From contig OMRF01000388.1 in the NCBI GenBank assembly GCA_900313435.1, positions 1 through 5,195 of the forward strand: a stretch of 5,195 nt of DNA, in the 5' to 3' direction. The DNA is from an uncultured Lachnospiraceae bacterium. Lineage in GTDB: Bacteria > Bacillota > Clostridia > Lachnospirales > Lachnospiraceae. A model generated the notes under the pieces. It did not search any database. It was not told the origin of the DNA and saw only the letters and a program-made list of their open reading frames with translations. The position numbers and the translations under genes are program-made. Each line of letters begins with the position of its first letter. Position 1 is the first letter of the stretch. Shown here one piece after another: positions 5,045-5,195 of the stretch.

Positions 5045-5195
5045 ATTAAATACTCAGATCATAGTTAAAGACGAAGAGTCGGGTGAAGACGTCTCTTTGT
5101 TTGTAATAGAGGAAACCGAGCTTTCGAAGGAAAAATATCTGCTTGTGGCAGAGTCTCAGGATGAGGACGCCGATGCGATGATACTCCATGAGGTA
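5037..5195 (+). CDS. DUF1292 domain protein (YrzB-like), 5' part
   Basis: This gene runs off the window; 53 codons are visible from ATG 5037, which lies inside the end of ruvX (8-base overlap) behind a weak purine stretch (AAAAGAGAAAAG). The residues are highly acidic. They show the DUF1292 pattern: a short charged lead (MDELNTQIIVKDEESGED), a strand with FVIEE, then KYLLVAESQDEDADAMILHEV, the segment containing the domain's YLLVAE-like core. B. subtilis yrzB is the homologue, found after yrzL (ireB) and yrrK (ruvX). The function of the family is unknown. No membrane segment is seen in the visible part. The identification rests on both sequence pattern and gene order. Confidence 0.83.
   Translation, partial: MDELNTQIIVKDEESGEDVSLFVIEETELSKEKYLLVAESQDEDADAMILHEV

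Noticed and set aside
1..5195. Possible CRISPR array, mobile element, attachment site, riboswitch (including T-box or thiamin type) or tRNA
   Set aside because: No spaced direct repeats, terminal inverted repeats, transposase or integrase motifs, or tRNA-like sequences were seen. Intergenic space is under 100 bases at most and holds promoter elements, too short for a T-box or TPP riboswitch upstream of mtaB.

Overview
The window reads as an ordinary housekeeping stretch of a chromosome from a low-to-mid GC Firmicute, most likely a clostridium of the Lachnospiraceae type. The reasons are the gene content (IreB, a DUF1292 protein, ThiI without a rhodanese domain, an HPr-like protein beside MtaB), purine-rich Shine-Dalgarno sites, tight ATGA overlaps and sigma-A style promoters. 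The genus cannot be named from sequence reading alone. There is no rRNA, tRNA, CRISPR array, insertion sequence or phage gene.

Layout. (1) 1-2510, plus strand: the 3' end of prmA (ribosomal protein L11 methyltransferase), a group I PLP cysteine desulfurase and thiI. All three are joined by 4-base ATGA overlaps, so they are almost certainly one translationally coupled operon. (2) 2509-2541: a strong hairpin between convergent genes, with its T-tract on the minus-strand side. (3) 2568-2795, minus strand: a single-gene unit encoding a 75-residue HPr-fold protein, with its own AGGAGG site and a TTGACA-17-TATATT promoter. (4) 2860-2888: a compact divergent promoter region in which the minus-strand -10 and a plus-strand TATAAT overlap around a 9-base A/T tract. 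(5) 2895-5195, plus strand: mtaB, ireB, ruvX and the 5' part of a DUF1292 gene, probably one transcript, perhaps with an extra promoter at the 3' end of mtaB. No gene-free stretch exceeds 100 bases.

How it fits together. Most genes serve the translation apparatus: L11 methylation (PrmA), 4-thiouridine at tRNA position 8 (desulfurase plus ThiI), 2-methylthio modification of t6A37 (MtaB) and a probable rRNA-processing nuclease (RuvX). The desulfurase and ThiI form a self-contained sulfur relay. IreB links the second operon to Ser/Thr-kinase signalling of cell-envelope stress.

I did not find a convincing undescribed system. The most interesting item is the HPr-like protein: it lacks the phosphorylatable His and its neighbouring Arg but keeps the KSIMG regulatory-serine motif, which suggests a Crh-like regulator rather than a sugar-transport phosphocarrier. 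The compact divergent promoter it shares with mtaB is the second point worth a look.
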